A stretch of 64,000 nt of DNA from Deinococcus sp. QL22 (GTDB lineage: Bacteria; Deinococcota; Deinococci; Deinococcales; Deinococcaceae). Shown in pieces: positions 18,360 through 29,159 of the stretch (its first letter is position 1; each line of letters begins with the position of its first letter). The stretch covers positions 248,001-312,000 of the forward strand of contig NZ_CP097149.1 of the NCBI RefSeq assembly GCF_023370075.1, in the 5' to 3' direction. Position numbers and translations under genes: made by a program. The notes beneath the pieces were generated by a model, which did not search any database, had not been told where the DNA came from, and saw only the letters and a list, made by a program, of their open reading frames with translations.

Positions 18360-18943
18360 CGCACCGTCACCCGCACCGGTTGGGCCGAGAGTTTGATAGG
18401 CACAGCATTGGCTGATACCGCGTTGGCAGATGCACCGTTGACCGAACCTGCGAACCAGCCCTCGATCATGTGTTCACCGGGCGGCAAGTCCAGATCACGG
18501 GTGTAGGTCACAGCCTCGCCCTTGCCTGCCGTGTCAGTACGGAAATCTTGGGCACACAATCTGGGTTCTCCGGCCACCGGATACACCACTTCCCGCGTGC
18601 CCACCCGCAAAACCCGCACCAGCGGCGCAAGGGCGCAGTTCTGATCGTTGTCGCGGGCTGCACCAAGTCGCAGGGCAGCAGCACCAGCATTGGCAACGCT
18701 AAGGCTCAGCGGTACGCGGCCCACCACATTACGCGGCGCAGTCAGCGTGGCGGTCAGTCCGATTGGAACAACCACCGGAGGAGACGGCATGCCCACCGAA
18801 CTCCCCACTGGAATGGGGGCTGGTTCCACAAAAATAGGCTGCCAGTTCTCTGTGGGCGGCAATTCAGGCAGCGCGGCGGCCTGCGCCCCCATCCAAGCAG
18901 GCCAGAGCAGGACGGCAGCAAGCAAGGCGGGACGCAGAGTCAT
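18356..18943 (-). CDS. Exported beta-sandwich-type protein of unknown function
   Basis: First gene of the three-gene run. The 195-residue product has a signal peptide (MTLRPALLAAVLLWPAWMGAQAAA) and one beta-rich domain with SLSVANAGAAALRLGAARD, paired cysteines (NCALAP, PRLCAQDF) and the closing PPGEHMIEGWF strand also seen as LTLGTYRLTAW and AAGQYRVKM in the next two genes. The three look like paralogues. The function is unknown. TACCCT lies 6 bases before ATG 18943. Confidence 0.72.
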   Translation of the reverse strand: MTLRPALLAAVLLWPAWMGAQAAALPELPPTENWQPIFVEPAPIPVGSSVGMPSPPVVVPIGLTATLTAPRNVVGRVPLSLSVANAGAAALRLGAARDNDQNCALAPLVRVLRVGTREVVYPVAGEPRLCAQDFRTDTAGKGEAVTYTRDLDLPPGEHMIEGWFAGSVNGASANAVSANAVPIKLSAQPVRVTVR

Positions 18944-18949
18944 AGCCTT

Positions 18950-18955
18950 AGGGTA
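18950..18955 (-). promoter_or_regulatory. Leaderless-type -10 box for the three-gene exported-protein operon
   Basis: TACCCT on the minus strand, 6 bases before ATG 18943. Confidence 0.55.
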
Positions 18956-18986
18956 CGGCGGAAGTGTGACGGGTGGCTGACACGTC

Positions 18987-19130
18987 GGTCTAAGAGTGCG
19001 GTGTCTAAGAGTCTAAAGGTCGAGGGCTCAAGGCAGGCAATCGCTGGCGCCCACCCCCTCACCCCGCTGCCGATGCAGCGCCCCTCTCTACTGCGTAGCT
19101 CTACGAGTCCCACGAGGGGCGAGGGCTAAC
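18987..19130. repeat. Interspersed repeat, copy C, with C-rich module
   Basis: GGTCTAAGAGTG and TCTAAGAGTCTAAAGGTCG lead to AGGCAGGCAATCGCTGGCGC (18987-19048). The C-rich module CACCCCCTCACCCC ... CGAGTCCCACGAGGGGC ... TAAC then runs to about 19130. The second module is shared with the element at 25963. Confidence 0.7.
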
Positions 19131-19188
19131 GGCTTTGGACTTGATTCCGGCCTTTTCTTACTCCCTTAGACGCCCTTCTTGCCACCAC

Positions 19189-21186
19189 TCAAGGCTTCCC
19201 CTGTGCCCCATAAAACGCCGCGATTCCCCCCGCAATCGCCTGCGCCAACCGCTCCTGGCCGCCCCTGTCAATCAGGATTCGCAGGTTGCCGGGATCGGTG
19301 AGGTAACCCAATTCCACCAGCAGGCTGATCTGGGTACTGGGACGGGTCAGGGCCAAGTTTGCGCCGGGTTTCAGGCCTGCGCCGGGGCCGAGGTCGGGCA
19401 AGGTGCGGCGCAGGGAGGCCAGAATCTGGGCCGAGACGCCCGCCGCCTGCGGGTGCGTAAAGTAGATTTCCGGCCCCCGGATGCCGCGTGGGTCGCGTCC
19501 ATCGGGCAGGGCGTTGGCGTGGACAGACACCAGCAGATCGCTGCGGGCGGCTTCGGCGGCCTCTCCGCGTTCGTACAGGCCCAGCGTCACGTCTGCCGTG
19601 CGGGTCAGGTTGACGGTGGCCCCCTGCGCCCGCAAAAGTTCGGCGGCCCGCAAGGTAATGGGCAGCACCAAGTCTTTCTCGGGCACGCGCAGGCTACCCG
19701 CCCCGCCCCACTGCGTGCCGCCATGCCCCGCGTCCAGTGTAATGACACGGCCTGCCAGCGGTTGAGACGGATTCAAAACAGGCGGGCGGCGCACCGTCAG
19801 CAGCAAGTCGGGGCCGTCGTAATTGGCGCTAAAGCCCCACGCCTGAGCCGCCGTCAAGTCCAGCGTCAGGCGCGACACACCCAGGCCAGCGGGCGCAACC
19901 GTGAGGCGCGAGAGGAGTGGGTCGGCAGGGACAGTGTTGACGGCAGGCGGCGCGGATAGGCTGTACAGCGTGAGCGTCAACCTACGCCCACCGTCGGTTT
20001 GTTCCAGCGTAAAGGGCACGCGCAGGCCACCCAGCGGCACCCGCACGCGCAAATCGTCGGTTGGGGTGGGCAGGACTGGGGACAGTGCTCCGGGTTGAGG
20101 GTTGACCTGTTTGGGGCGCATCGGTTGCGGGGCCAGTTCGGGCAGAGTGGACGCGGGCGTGGCTGGGTCAGCGGGAGTGGGCGCAGGCTCCGGCGTGGGC
20201 AATTCGGGCGGGGTGACGGGTACGGGAGCAGTCGGCATGGGCAAGACTTCTGGCAGGGCGGGTGGAACAGCGGGCAGACCGTCGAGCGATATGGTTCCTG
20301 CCGTTCCCACACGCGGCGCACCGGGCGTCAGGGTTACCTGAGCCGCCGTGACCAACGCCGACACGCCGGGGGCCAGCCGCACACGTAGATCGTCGCCTTG
20401 CCGCCCCACCGCCGCAAACGTCATGCCATTGCGCGGGTAGAGGAAAGGATCGCCGCTGAGGGTGGTCAGAAGGTTGGTGGCGTCGTTGAGGCCCAAGCCA
20501 CGCACCGTTCCGGGGCGCTGGGTGGCGGTCCGTGGGCCAGCCGCCGTGGTGGTCAGGCGTCCGGGGGCAGCGGCAGCGGTGGTGCGCCCGTCGCGGCCCA
20601 TGAGGGACACGGTAAAGGCGGCATTCTGCACGCGGGCAGCGGCGGCCAGCGTGTAGGTGGCCGAATACTGGCCCGCTGGCCCTTCCTGCATGGCCTGCAC
20701 CGCGCCCCCCGCCAGCCGGAAGGTGGCCCGGCCCCCCGGCGATCCCCGGAAACTAACCCGGATACTGCGTTCGGCGGGAGAATCGGCGGCGGCGTCCCAG
20801 AATTCCAGGTCGGTGCGGGGCGTCACGCTTTCGCGGTCAATGGTGGTGGGCGTGGCAGGCAGGGCGCGGGGCACGGCGCGGATGACCCTCAGGGTACGGC
20901 TGCCCGTCTGCCCACCCGACGAGGCCACCAGCCGCAGATCGTTGGTGCCCACCCGCAGCGGCCACCACAGCATAAACAGTCCATCTGGCCCCACATTTAC
21001 CGTCTGTCCGCTGACCTTCAGGCTGGCTCCCGGCGCTACGCTGCCTTCCAAAATCACATGGTCAAACGCCACGCGGTGACCTTCGGGCGGATAGGCCACG
21101 AACACGTCTGGTGCGGCGCGGGCAGAAGAGGCGAGCGGAACGGCAAGCAGGGCGGCGAGCAGAGCGAAACGGGACAGCAACGGCAT
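19189..21186 (-). CDS. Exported N-acetylmuramoyl-L-alanine amidase (Amidase_3)
   Basis: The enzyme cleaves the amide bond between N-acetylmuramic acid and L-alanine in peptidoglycan. The 665-residue product has a signal peptide ending SSARA, two or three beta-rich domains (about 25-310), a Pro/Thr-rich linker (about 320-385), an AMIN-like beta domain (about 390-465) and the C-terminal Amidase_3 domain from about 475. There ITLDAGHGG, the Glu in RVPEKDL, SVHANA and VELGYLT supply the zinc ligands and catalytic Glu. ATG 21186 is chosen because the signal peptide begins there. It probably acts in cell separation or wall remodelling. Confidence 0.92.
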   Translation of the reverse strand: MPLLSRFALLAALLAVPLASSARAAPDVFVAYPPEGHRVAFDHVILEGSVAPGASLKVSGQTVNVGPDGLFMLWWPLRVGTNDLRLVASSGGQTGSRTLRVIRAVPRALPATPTTIDRESVTPRTDLEFWDAAADSPAERSIRVSFRGSPGGRATFRLAGGAVQAMQEGPAGQYSATYTLAAAARVQNAAFTVSLMGRDGRTTAAAAPGRLTTTAAGPRTATQRPGTVRGLGLNDATNLLTTLSGDPFLYPRNGMTFAAVGRQGDDLRVRLAPGVSALVTAAQVTLTPGAPRVGTAGTISLDGLPAVPPALPEVLPMPTAPVPVTPPELPTPEPAPTPADPATPASTLPELAPQPMRPKQVNPQPGALSPVLPTPTDDLRVRVPLGGLRVPFTLEQTDGGRRLTLTLYSLSAPPAVNTVPADPLLSRLTVAPAGLGVSRLTLDLTAAQAWGFSANYDGPDLLLTVRRPPVLNPSQPLAGRVITLDAGHGGTQWGGAGSLRVPEKDLVLPITLRAAELLRAQGATVNLTRTADVTLGLYERGEAAEAARSDLLVSVHANALPDGRDPRGIRGPEIYFTHPQAAGVSAQILASLRRTLPDLGPGAGLKPGANLALTRPSTQISLLVELGYLTDPGNLRILIDRGGQERLAQAIAGGIAAFYGAQGKP

Positions 21187-21297
21187 AGGGCAGGGTTTAG
21201 CACGGCGGGGAATGGGCCGGATGTGCGCTAGAAAGAACAACCGAAGGATGTAGAAAACTTTACAAATCTTTTTCTTCTTTCTCTGGGCCGCCCTATC

Positions 21298-22455
<1,158 letters not shown>

Positions 22456-22504
22456 TAGAGCAGGCCCGCATACCTTTCGATTGAAAGCAATGTGCTCAAT
22501 AAAC

Positions 22505-23744
<1,240 letters not shown>

Positions 23745-23862
23745 GTTGAGTTGGGGAGTTCGCCCGGAATCGTCAGCCGAATTGAGCCATTCGACGGAAG
23801 TTAGGCTAGGCGACCATCGCTGTCGGCTAGAAGGTGGCTGCTGTCCCCGGCCCGCCGCACGC

Positions 23863-23868
23863 TACCCT
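23863..23868 (+). promoter_or_regulatory. Leaderless-type -10 box for the PhzF-like gene
   Basis: TACCCT, 7 bases before GTG 23876. Confidence 0.55.
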
Positions 23869-23875
23869 TTAACCC

Positions 23876-24694
23876 GTGAGCGCCGACGATCCCAATTCCA
23901 GAACCGCCCATTCCTACCGCGTCTTCCTGCCTGTCGGAAAAACGGTGGCTGTGTTTACTCATGCTCAGGGCGACCTTCAAACCCTCGCTGGTCAGGCTGA
24001 TGCGCCACTCAGCGCCTTCATCGAGGCAGCAGATTTTTCGGGTGTGAGCCTCCGCATTTTTACCCCCACCCGCGAAAAAGGTGAGAGCGATTCGGCAGCG
24101 GTAGCAGCGTTGGCGCACCTGTTCTCGGCGGGCCAGATTGCCGATGTGACCGAAGTGCAGATGGGCGGCAAGAGCGTGGGGGCGCAACTCTGCGGCGGCG
24201 AATGGCTGCTGCTTCAGGGCGACGTGACGGCGGCACAACTGGAGGCCGACCTCTCCCCCATTGGCCTTTCGGGTACGGCCTGGACAGCCTCAGCGGGCCG
24301 CGCCAATCTGGTCGTGCAGGTGCCGGATCTGGCAACGTTGGACGCCTTTACTCCCGACAACGCTGCCATTTCAGACCTGAACAGGGCCACCGATACCACC
24401 GGACTGATTCTTTACACGCTGGCCGCCGAAGGCCGTGAAGACGTGAGTTTCCGGGCGTTTGGGCCGCTGAAAGGCTTTAGCGAGGACGCCGCGAGTTCCA
24501 ATATGTTCGCCTGCCTGACCGGAGTGCTGGCGGCGCGGGGGCAAGTGCCCGCAGGGGCGGAAACCATTCGTGGGGCGCAGCGGCAACCGGGGCAATTTGC
24601 CCGCCTCACGGCTCAGTTCGTGCCCACTGGGGCGGGCGCAGGCGGCGTCTGGGTGGGTGGCAAAGCAGAATTGACCGAACTGGCTTCCGCTTGA
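23876..24694 (+). CDS. PhzF family isomerase-like protein
   Basis: The 272-residue product resembles the PhzF/diaminopimelate-epimerase fold: a VAVFTHAQGDLQTLAGQADAP-type N-terminal half, LVVQVPDLATLDAFTPD, and a C-terminal RAFGPLKGFSEDAASSNM followed by CLTGVLAARG, equivalent to the DPATGSA segment of the family. The usual catalytic Glu region is not clear, so the reaction is unknown. It starts with GTG behind a leaderless-type promoter and its stop overlaps the start of the BenE gene (TTGA), implying coupling. Confidence 0.78.
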   Translation: MSADDPNSRTAHSYRVFLPVGKTVAVFTHAQGDLQTLAGQADAPLSAFIEAADFSGVSLRIFTPTREKGESDSAAVAALAHLFSAGQIADVTEVQMGGKSVGAQLCGGEWLLLQGDVTAAQLEADLSPIGLSGTAWTASAGRANLVVQVPDLATLDAFTPDNAAISDLNRATDTTGLILYTLAAEGREDVSFRAFGPLKGFSEDAASSNMFACLTGVLAARGQVPAGAETIRGAQRQPGQFARLTAQFVPTGAGAGGVWVGGKAELTELASA

Positions 24695-25908
24695 CCAGGC
24701 TCACACGGCCCGCCACCCTCAACAGCTTTCGGCGCGACTGGTCGGCGGGCGCAGGCATCGCAGGGTTTGTGGTGGTGTTGGTGGGAGCCGCCAGCAGCAT
24801 CGGCCTGCTGGTGGGCGCGGCGCGGGACTTTGGGCTGACGGCCAGCCAGACGGCCAGTTGGGTTTTGGCCTGCTACCTTGCCATCAGCATTTCGGGCGCG
24901 GCGCTGACATGGCACACGCGGGCCCCCATCAGCATGGCGTGGAGTACGCCGGGGCTGGCGCTGGTGGCCTCCGTTGCGGCCAGCAGCAGCCTCACTTATC
25001 CCGAAGTGCTGGGCGCATATGTGCTGAGCGCCGCCGTGATGTTGGTGCTGGGCGTAACGGGCGCGTTCGAGCGGGTCACGTCGCGGCTGCCGCCTGCTCT
25101 GGCAAACGCACTGTTGGCGGGCGTGCTGCTGCCCTTCGTGCTGGGTGCATTCCGGGCCTTGCCGCTTGCGCCCCTGCCAGTGGGCGGCATGCTGGCCGTG
25201 TTCGTGCTGGGCCGGATTTACTTTGCGCGTTGGGCGGTTCCGGCGGCGCTGGTGGTAGGCGCAGGATTGTCGGTGGCAGCGGGCATGGTGGGCGAACTGA
25301 ACCCGGCTGGGGCCTCTATTTTTGGCACGCTGGTCTGGACGACTCCGGCGTTTAGCGTCCGGGCCGCACTGAGTTTGGCGCTGCCCATGACCATTCTCAC
25401 TCTCGCTTCTCAGCAGTTGCCGGGGCTGGCGGTGTTGCGGGCCTGCGGCTTCGGGCGGGTTCCGGTCAGTCCTCTGATTACAGCGTCGGGGATTGGCAGC
25501 CTGCTGGCGGCTCCGTTTGGCGGGCACTCCACCAATCTGGCCGCCATCACCGCCGCCATTTCTGCCGGAGAAGAAGCCCACCCCGACCCGGCGCGGCGCT
25601 GGCCTGCCAGCATCAGCGCGGCATTCTTTTATCTGCTGCTGGGCGTGTTCGCGGGCTGGCTGGTGGGCGCGGTGGCGGCTATTCCGGTGGCGGTGGTGTC
25701 GGCGCTGGCAGGGCTGGCGTTGGTGGGAACCGCGCTCAGCAGTCTGGTGGCCGCACTGGGCGCAGGGCAGGAGCGGGAAGCCGCGTTTCTGACCCTGGCG
25801 ATTACGGCCAGCGGCGTAACCGTGTGGGGCGTGGGCAGTCCGGTGTGGGGCCTGTTGGTAGGGGGCGCGGTGCTGTGGCTGGGGGGGCGGCGGGAAAAAG
25901 TCAGTTGA
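24691..25908 (+). CDS. benE: BenE family benzoate/H+ symporter-like transporter
   Basis: This 405-residue membrane protein has about twelve hydrophobic segments. The BenE signature features SWVLACYLAISISGAALTWH, PISMAWSTPGLALVA and FGGHSTNLAAITAAI are clear. Relatives import benzoate with protons, but no benzoate catabolic genes are nearby, so the substrate is open. The TTG start at 24691 overlaps the stop of the PhzF-like gene by 4 bases, suggesting the isomerase acts on a transported or exported aromatic compound (inference). Confidence 0.87.
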   Translation: MTRLTRPATLNSFRRDWSAGAGIAGFVVVLVGAASSIGLLVGAARDFGLTASQTASWVLACYLAISISGAALTWHTRAPISMAWSTPGLALVASVAASSSLTYPEVLGAYVLSAAVMLVLGVTGAFERVTSRLPPALANALLAGVLLPFVLGAFRALPLAPLPVGGMLAVFVLGRIYFARWAVPAALVVGAGLSVAAGMVGELNPAGASIFGTLVWTTPAFSVRAALSLALPMTILTLASQQLPGLAVLRACGFGRVPVSPLITASGIGSLLAAPFGGHSTNLAAITAAISAGEEAHPDPARRWPASISAAFFYLLLGVFAGWLVGAVAAIPVAVVSALAGLALVGTALSSLVAALGAGQEREAAFLTLAITASGVTVWGVGSPVWGLLVGGAVLWLGGRREKVS

Positions 25909-25918
25909 GGTTGGGGGA

Positions 25919-26169
25919 GGTCTAAGCGTCTAGGGTCTGAGATGTTGGGGCGGGAATGGTTACTGGGTGGCCCCCTCCCATCCCGTTGTCTTACAGCCCC
26001 CCTCTCTGCTCTGCAGCTCGGCGAGTCCCACAGGTGGAAAGAGTAACAACACACACTCGGGACTCTTTTAATTCCGTATAAGAACGCCTCCTATAGAGGT
26101 ACATGTAGCTTTTCCCCTCGCCCTTGTGGGAGAGGGCCTTGCAGAGCAAGGGGTGAGGGGGCCACCCAG
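25919..26169. repeat. Interspersed repeat copy D plus 207-bp inverted-repeat element
   Basis: GGTCTAAGCGTCTAGGGTC (25919-25937) is followed by an element bounded by perfect 15-bp inverted repeats, CTGGGTGGCCCCCTC (25963-25977) and GAGGGGGCCACCCAG (26155-26169). The inside holds the C-rich module CCCCCTCTCTGCTCTGCAGC ... GAGTCCCACAGG and an inverted partial copy. There is no gene between 25909 and 26265. Confidence 0.7.
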
Positions 26170-26253
26170 CGACAAACTCTCCACCTGTTCGGAACTAATT
26201 TTCAGTTTCTATGACTGAGCGACAAGGGTTGCCCTTCCCCCTCCACAACGCCG

Positions 26254-26259
26254 TATCCT
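26254..26259 (+). promoter_or_regulatory. Leaderless-type -10 box for the class V aminotransferase
   Basis: TATCCT, 6 bases before ATG 26266. Confidence 0.55.
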
Positions 26260-26265
26260 CTCCCC

Positions 26266-27492
26266 ATGCCTTCCCCGGATACCCTGCCGTTTGCGCTGCA
26301 CGCCCTCCGCAACCAATTTCCGCCGCTGCTGCACGGGCGAGCCTACCTCGACAACGCGGCGGGCGGCCTGCTTCCCCGGCGCAGTATAGAGGCGATAACG
26401 GCGCACCTGACGCAGTTTGGGGCCACCAACGCCATGCCCAGTCACGCGCCGGGACAGGCTGTCCTCGACCTGAAAACGCGGGCGCGGGCGGCCACAGCCC
26501 TCTTTTTAAATGCTGAAGCACACGACGTGGCGCTGGGGCCAAGTTCTACCGCCCTGAATTTCCGCTTGGCGGCGGCGTTTGCACGGCTATGGGGGCCGGG
26601 CGACGAGGTGATTCTGAGTGGGCTGGAGCATGAGGCCAACGCCAGCCCGTGGCGCGAACTGGAACGCGTAGGCGTCACGGTGCATGTATGGCACGCCCGC
26701 CAACCCACCATGCAACTGCATCTCGATGACCTCCGCGCCCTGCTGACGCCCCGTACCCGCCTCGTGGCCGTGACCGCTGCCAGCAACGTGCTGGGCGTGA
26801 CCGTGAACATTCCCGAAGTCTCAGCTTTGGCCCGCGAAGCTGGTGCCTGGACGGTGGTAGACGCCGTTCACGCTGCCCCACACGCCTTCCCCGATGTGCA
26901 GACCTGGGGCGCAGATTTCATCTCGTTTAGCCCCTACAAGGTCTGGGGGCCGCATTTGGGGGCACTCTGGATTCGGCCAGAACTGCGCGGGCAGTTGCCG
27001 TGGCCCAAGCTCAGCTTTGTGCCAGACGGCGATATTACCGGCCTGGAATACGGCACGCCACCCTTCGAGCTGCTGGCGGGCTGGCTGGGCACACTGGATT
27101 ATCTGCGCGAATTGGGCGGGGGCCAGAACGTTGAGAATCAGCAGCTGACCCGCGCTGCATTGCTGGCCGCCTCACACCGCATTGGCGAGTTGGAGCGGCC
27201 TGTGCTGACGCGGCTACTGGAAGGGTTGCTTCACACCCCCGGCGTTACAGTGTACGGCCCACAAAACATGGAGAACCGGGTCGGAACGGTGGCCTTCCGC
27301 GTGGCGGGCCAAACGCCTGCTCAGACTGCCGAAGCCCTCAGTGCACGCGGCGTAGATGTGGGCGCGGGTCACTTTTACGCCGTGCAGCCCTTGCAGGATT
27401 TGGGCGTGTATCCGGAGGGCGTGGTGCGGGCCAGCATTGCCCATTACACGACTGAGGAGGATGTGGAACGGCTGCTGGCTGGGTTGCGCTAG
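26266..27492 (+). CDS. Class V aminotransferase / cysteine desulfurase-like protein
   Basis: The 408-residue PLP enzyme is of the SufS/CsdA-like group: YLDNAAGGLLP near the N-terminus, SGLEHEANASPW, VDAVHAAPHAF, and the PLP lysine in SFSPYKVWGPHLG. The C-terminal VRASIAHYTTEEDVERLL is typical of the family. An obvious active-site cysteine loop (RSGHHC-type) is absent; the region reads GVDVGAGHFYA, so desulfurase activity is uncertain. It is a singleton with a leaderless promoter, converging on pyrF with an 11-bp gap. Confidence 0.85.
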   Translation: MPSPDTLPFALHALRNQFPPLLHGRAYLDNAAGGLLPRRSIEAITAHLTQFGATNAMPSHAPGQAVLDLKTRARAATALFLNAEAHDVALGPSSTALNFRLAAAFARLWGPGDEVILSGLEHEANASPWRELERVGVTVHVWHARQPTMQLHLDDLRALLTPRTRLVAVTAASNVLGVTVNIPEVSALAREAGAWTVVDAVHAAPHAFPDVQTWGADFISFSPYKVWGPHLGALWIRPELRGQLPWPKLSFVPDGDITGLEYGTPPFELLAGWLGTLDYLRELGGGQNVENQQLTRAALLAASHRIGELERPVLTRLLEGLLHTPGVTVYGPQNMENRVGTVAFRVAGQTPAQTAEALSARGVDVGAGHFYAVQPLQDLGVYPEGVVRASIAHYTTEEDVERLLAGLR

Positions 27493-27503
27493 AGAAGGTG
27501 GCG

Positions 27504-28358
27504 CTAGAGTTCCACTGCCGCGTTCAGTTCATCTCTAAACCGTTTGGCCGCCGCCACACTCGCCGCCACATCCAGCCCAGCCGCGTACTGCACACCCCGG
27601 CTGGCGCTGGCGAGTGCGCCCGTTCCCCCCGCATGAAAGGCGGGCGCGAGGTCGGCGGCGGCGGCTCCCTGTGCACCCAGTCCGGGCAGCAGGAGCAGGG
27701 CGTGCGGCATCAGGGCGCGGAAGGTGGCAAGGTCGCGGGCGTGGGTGGCCCCGACCACCGCGCCGACGCTGGCATATGTTCCCGCTTCGGCCTCGGCTCC
27801 CACTTCTTCAGTGTTCAGGCGGGCCACCTCTACGGCCACCCGCTCACTGACGCCGCTGCCCTGCACGTCGGCCTGGTCGGGGTTGCTGGTCTTGACGAGC
27901 ACAAAAATGCCGCCGCCGTTGGCCTGCGCCGCCTCTACAAACGGGGTCAGGGTGGCAAAGCCCAGAAACGCGTTCACGGTCAGGGCGTCTCCGGCGTGGG
28001 GGCCGCCCAGCCACGCACGGGCGTAGGCCTCGGCGGTGCTGCCGATGTCGCCGCGTTTGCCGTCCAGAATCACGGGCAATCCCAGCGTGCGGGCCAGCGC
28101 ACACACTTCTTCCAGCAGGGTAAAACCGGGCAGGCCTAGTGCCTCGAAGAAGGCCAGCTGGGGCTTCACGCAGGCGGCAAACGGGGCGGTGGCCTCCATC
28201 ACATCCAGCGTGTGCAGCCGCAGATGCGCCGTGTCCCGGTAAGCGTCGGCGCGGGGGTCGAGGCCGACACACAGCCGCGTCTGGTGGGTCAGCGTGCGCT
28301 CGGTGACGGCAGCGGCAAAGGAAGGCAGCATCGGAGCAGGAAGCGCGGTCTGGGGCAT
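27504..28358 (-). CDS. pyrF: Orotidine 5'-phosphate decarboxylase
   Basis: PyrF converts OMP to UMP, the last step of de novo pyrimidine synthesis. The 284-residue product is a type 2 (long) OMP decarboxylase: [19 protein letters not shown] and the catalytic motif [14 protein letters not shown] with the Lys/Asp tetrad, then [10 protein letters not shown] 28358 is preferred to a TTG 36 bases upstream because TAGCCT lies 8 bases before it. No other pyr genes are nearby. Confidence 0.93.
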   Translation of the reverse strand: MPQTALPAPMLPSFAAAVTERTLTHQTRLCVGLDPRADAYRDTAHLRLHTLDVMEATAPFAACVKPQLAFFEALGLPGFTLLEEVCALARTLGLPVILDGKRGDIGSTAEAYARAWLGGPHAGDALTVNAFLGFATLTPFVEAAQANGGGIFVLVKTSNPDQADVQGSGVSERVAVEVARLNTEEVGAEAEAGTYASVGAVVGATHARDLATFRALMPHALLLLPGLGAQGAAAADLAPAFHAGGTGALASASRGVQYAAGLDVAASVAAAKRFRDELNAAVEL

Positions 28359-28366
28359 TGGGAAGC

Positions 28367-28372
28367 AGGCTA
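28367..28372 (-). promoter_or_regulatory. Leaderless-type -10 box for pyrF
   Basis: TAGCCT on the minus strand, 8 bases before ATG 28358. Confidence 0.45.
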
Positions 28373-28419
28373 ACACGGCAGTTGGAGGCGGCAAAAGCTT
28401 GAGCGGTGGATGGCCGCGC

Positions 28420-28425
28420 TACACT
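28420..28425 (+). promoter_or_regulatory. Leaderless-type -10 box for the Rrf2 regulator
   Basis: TACACT, 7 bases before ATG 28433; it decides the start. Confidence 0.6.
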
Positions 28426-28432
28426 GGCGGCT

Positions 28433-28960
28433 ATGCGGCTTTCGGCCACCGACGTTTACGCTTTTCAGGCGCTGGGCTATTTGGGACTTCAACACGGAGC
28501 GCCTGTGGGCGCCGCGCCCCAACCGGGCCAGCCCACAGGCCAAACGGTTGGCCAGCCTTCACGCTGGATTTCCAGCGACGAGATCAGCGAGGCCACCGGG
28601 ATTCACCGCCCGTATCTGGTACGAATTCTGGCCGCGCTGACCGCCAAGGGCGTGGTCAAAAGTAAAAAAGGCATCGGCGGCGGTTACGCGCTGGCCCGCA
28701 AGCCTCAGCTTATTTCTCTGTGCGAAGTGGTGCGGGCCATAGACGGTCCGGTGGCCCCGCTGAGCTGTATCAGCCTGAACTGGCACGAGGAATGCGTGGA
28801 GCAGGAGCGGTGCCACGCCCGCAACACCATCTATACCCGTATGCGTGACGCCATGCTGGCCGTGCTGCAAGAGTTCAGCGTGCAAGATCTGGTGGTAGAT
28901 GCACGGCAGGGCGTGAGCTACGGCCACTGCCTCGGCCACCTGCTGAAGCCGAACGCCTGA
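28433..28960 (+). CDS. Rrf2 family transcriptional regulator with three cysteines
   Basis: The 175-residue winged-helix regulator starts [18 protein letters not shown]; the recognition region is [20 protein letters not shown] and the wing is [11 protein letters not shown]. Three cysteines, C112, C121 and C127 (spacing C-x8-C-x5-C, followed by His), sit where IscR/NsrR-type members bind an Fe-S cluster. A Pro/Gln/Gly-rich insert at about 21-43 between helix 1 and the DNA-binding helices is unusual. The gene lies 200 bases before the sulfite-reductase operon, in the same direction, so it probably controls sulfur assimilation. Confidence 0.88.
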   Translation: MRLSATDVYAFQALGYLGLQHGAPVGAAPQPGQPTGQTVGQPSRWISSDEISEATGIHRPYLVRILAALTAKGVVKSKKGIGGGYALARKPQLISLCEVVRAIDGPVAPLSCISLNWHEECVEQERCHARNTIYTRMRDAMLAVLQEFSVQDLVVDARQGVSYGHCLGHLLKPNA

Positions 28961-28972
28961 GCGGGGCATGTG

Positions 28973-29094
28973 GGTTTAAGGGTGCGGTGTTCTAAATCTT
29001 GTGAGATGTCAAAGGTGTTACGGACGTGTCAGAGGTTCTCAATAGACTTTCGTTCCTGCTCTTCTTAAACCCTTCGACCCCTAACCCTCAGACC
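28973..29094. repeat. Interspersed repeat, diverged pair E
   Basis: A degraded unit GGGTTTAAGGGTGCGGTGTT (from 28973) faces an inverted unit whose reverse complement begins GGTCTGAGGGTTAGGGGTCG (29094-29061). It separates the Rrf2 gene from the sulfur operon. Confidence 0.55.
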
Positions 29095-29121
29095 ACCCCC
29101 ACTGCCCCCAAGCAAAAAGCA

Positions 29122-29142
29122 GACAAGTTGATCATTCTTGTC
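29122..29142. promoter_or_regulatory. Candidate operator of the sulfur operon
   Basis: GACAAG (29122-29127) and CTTGTC (29137-29142) are perfect 6-bp arms with 9 bases between, containing TGATCA. It lies just upstream of the -10 boxes of the DUF4395/sulfite-reductase operon, where a repressor such as the adjacent Rrf2 protein could block transcription. Confidence 0.55.
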
Positions 29143-29148
29143 ATCTAA

Positions 29149-29159
29149 TACTCTATGCT
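29149..29159 (+). promoter_or_regulatory. Overlapping -10 boxes of the sulfur operon
   Basis: TACTCT (29149-29154) lies 5 bases before ATG 29160 and TATGCT (29154-29159) lies 6 bases before ATG 29166, so either ATG could start a leaderless mRNA. Confidence 0.5.
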
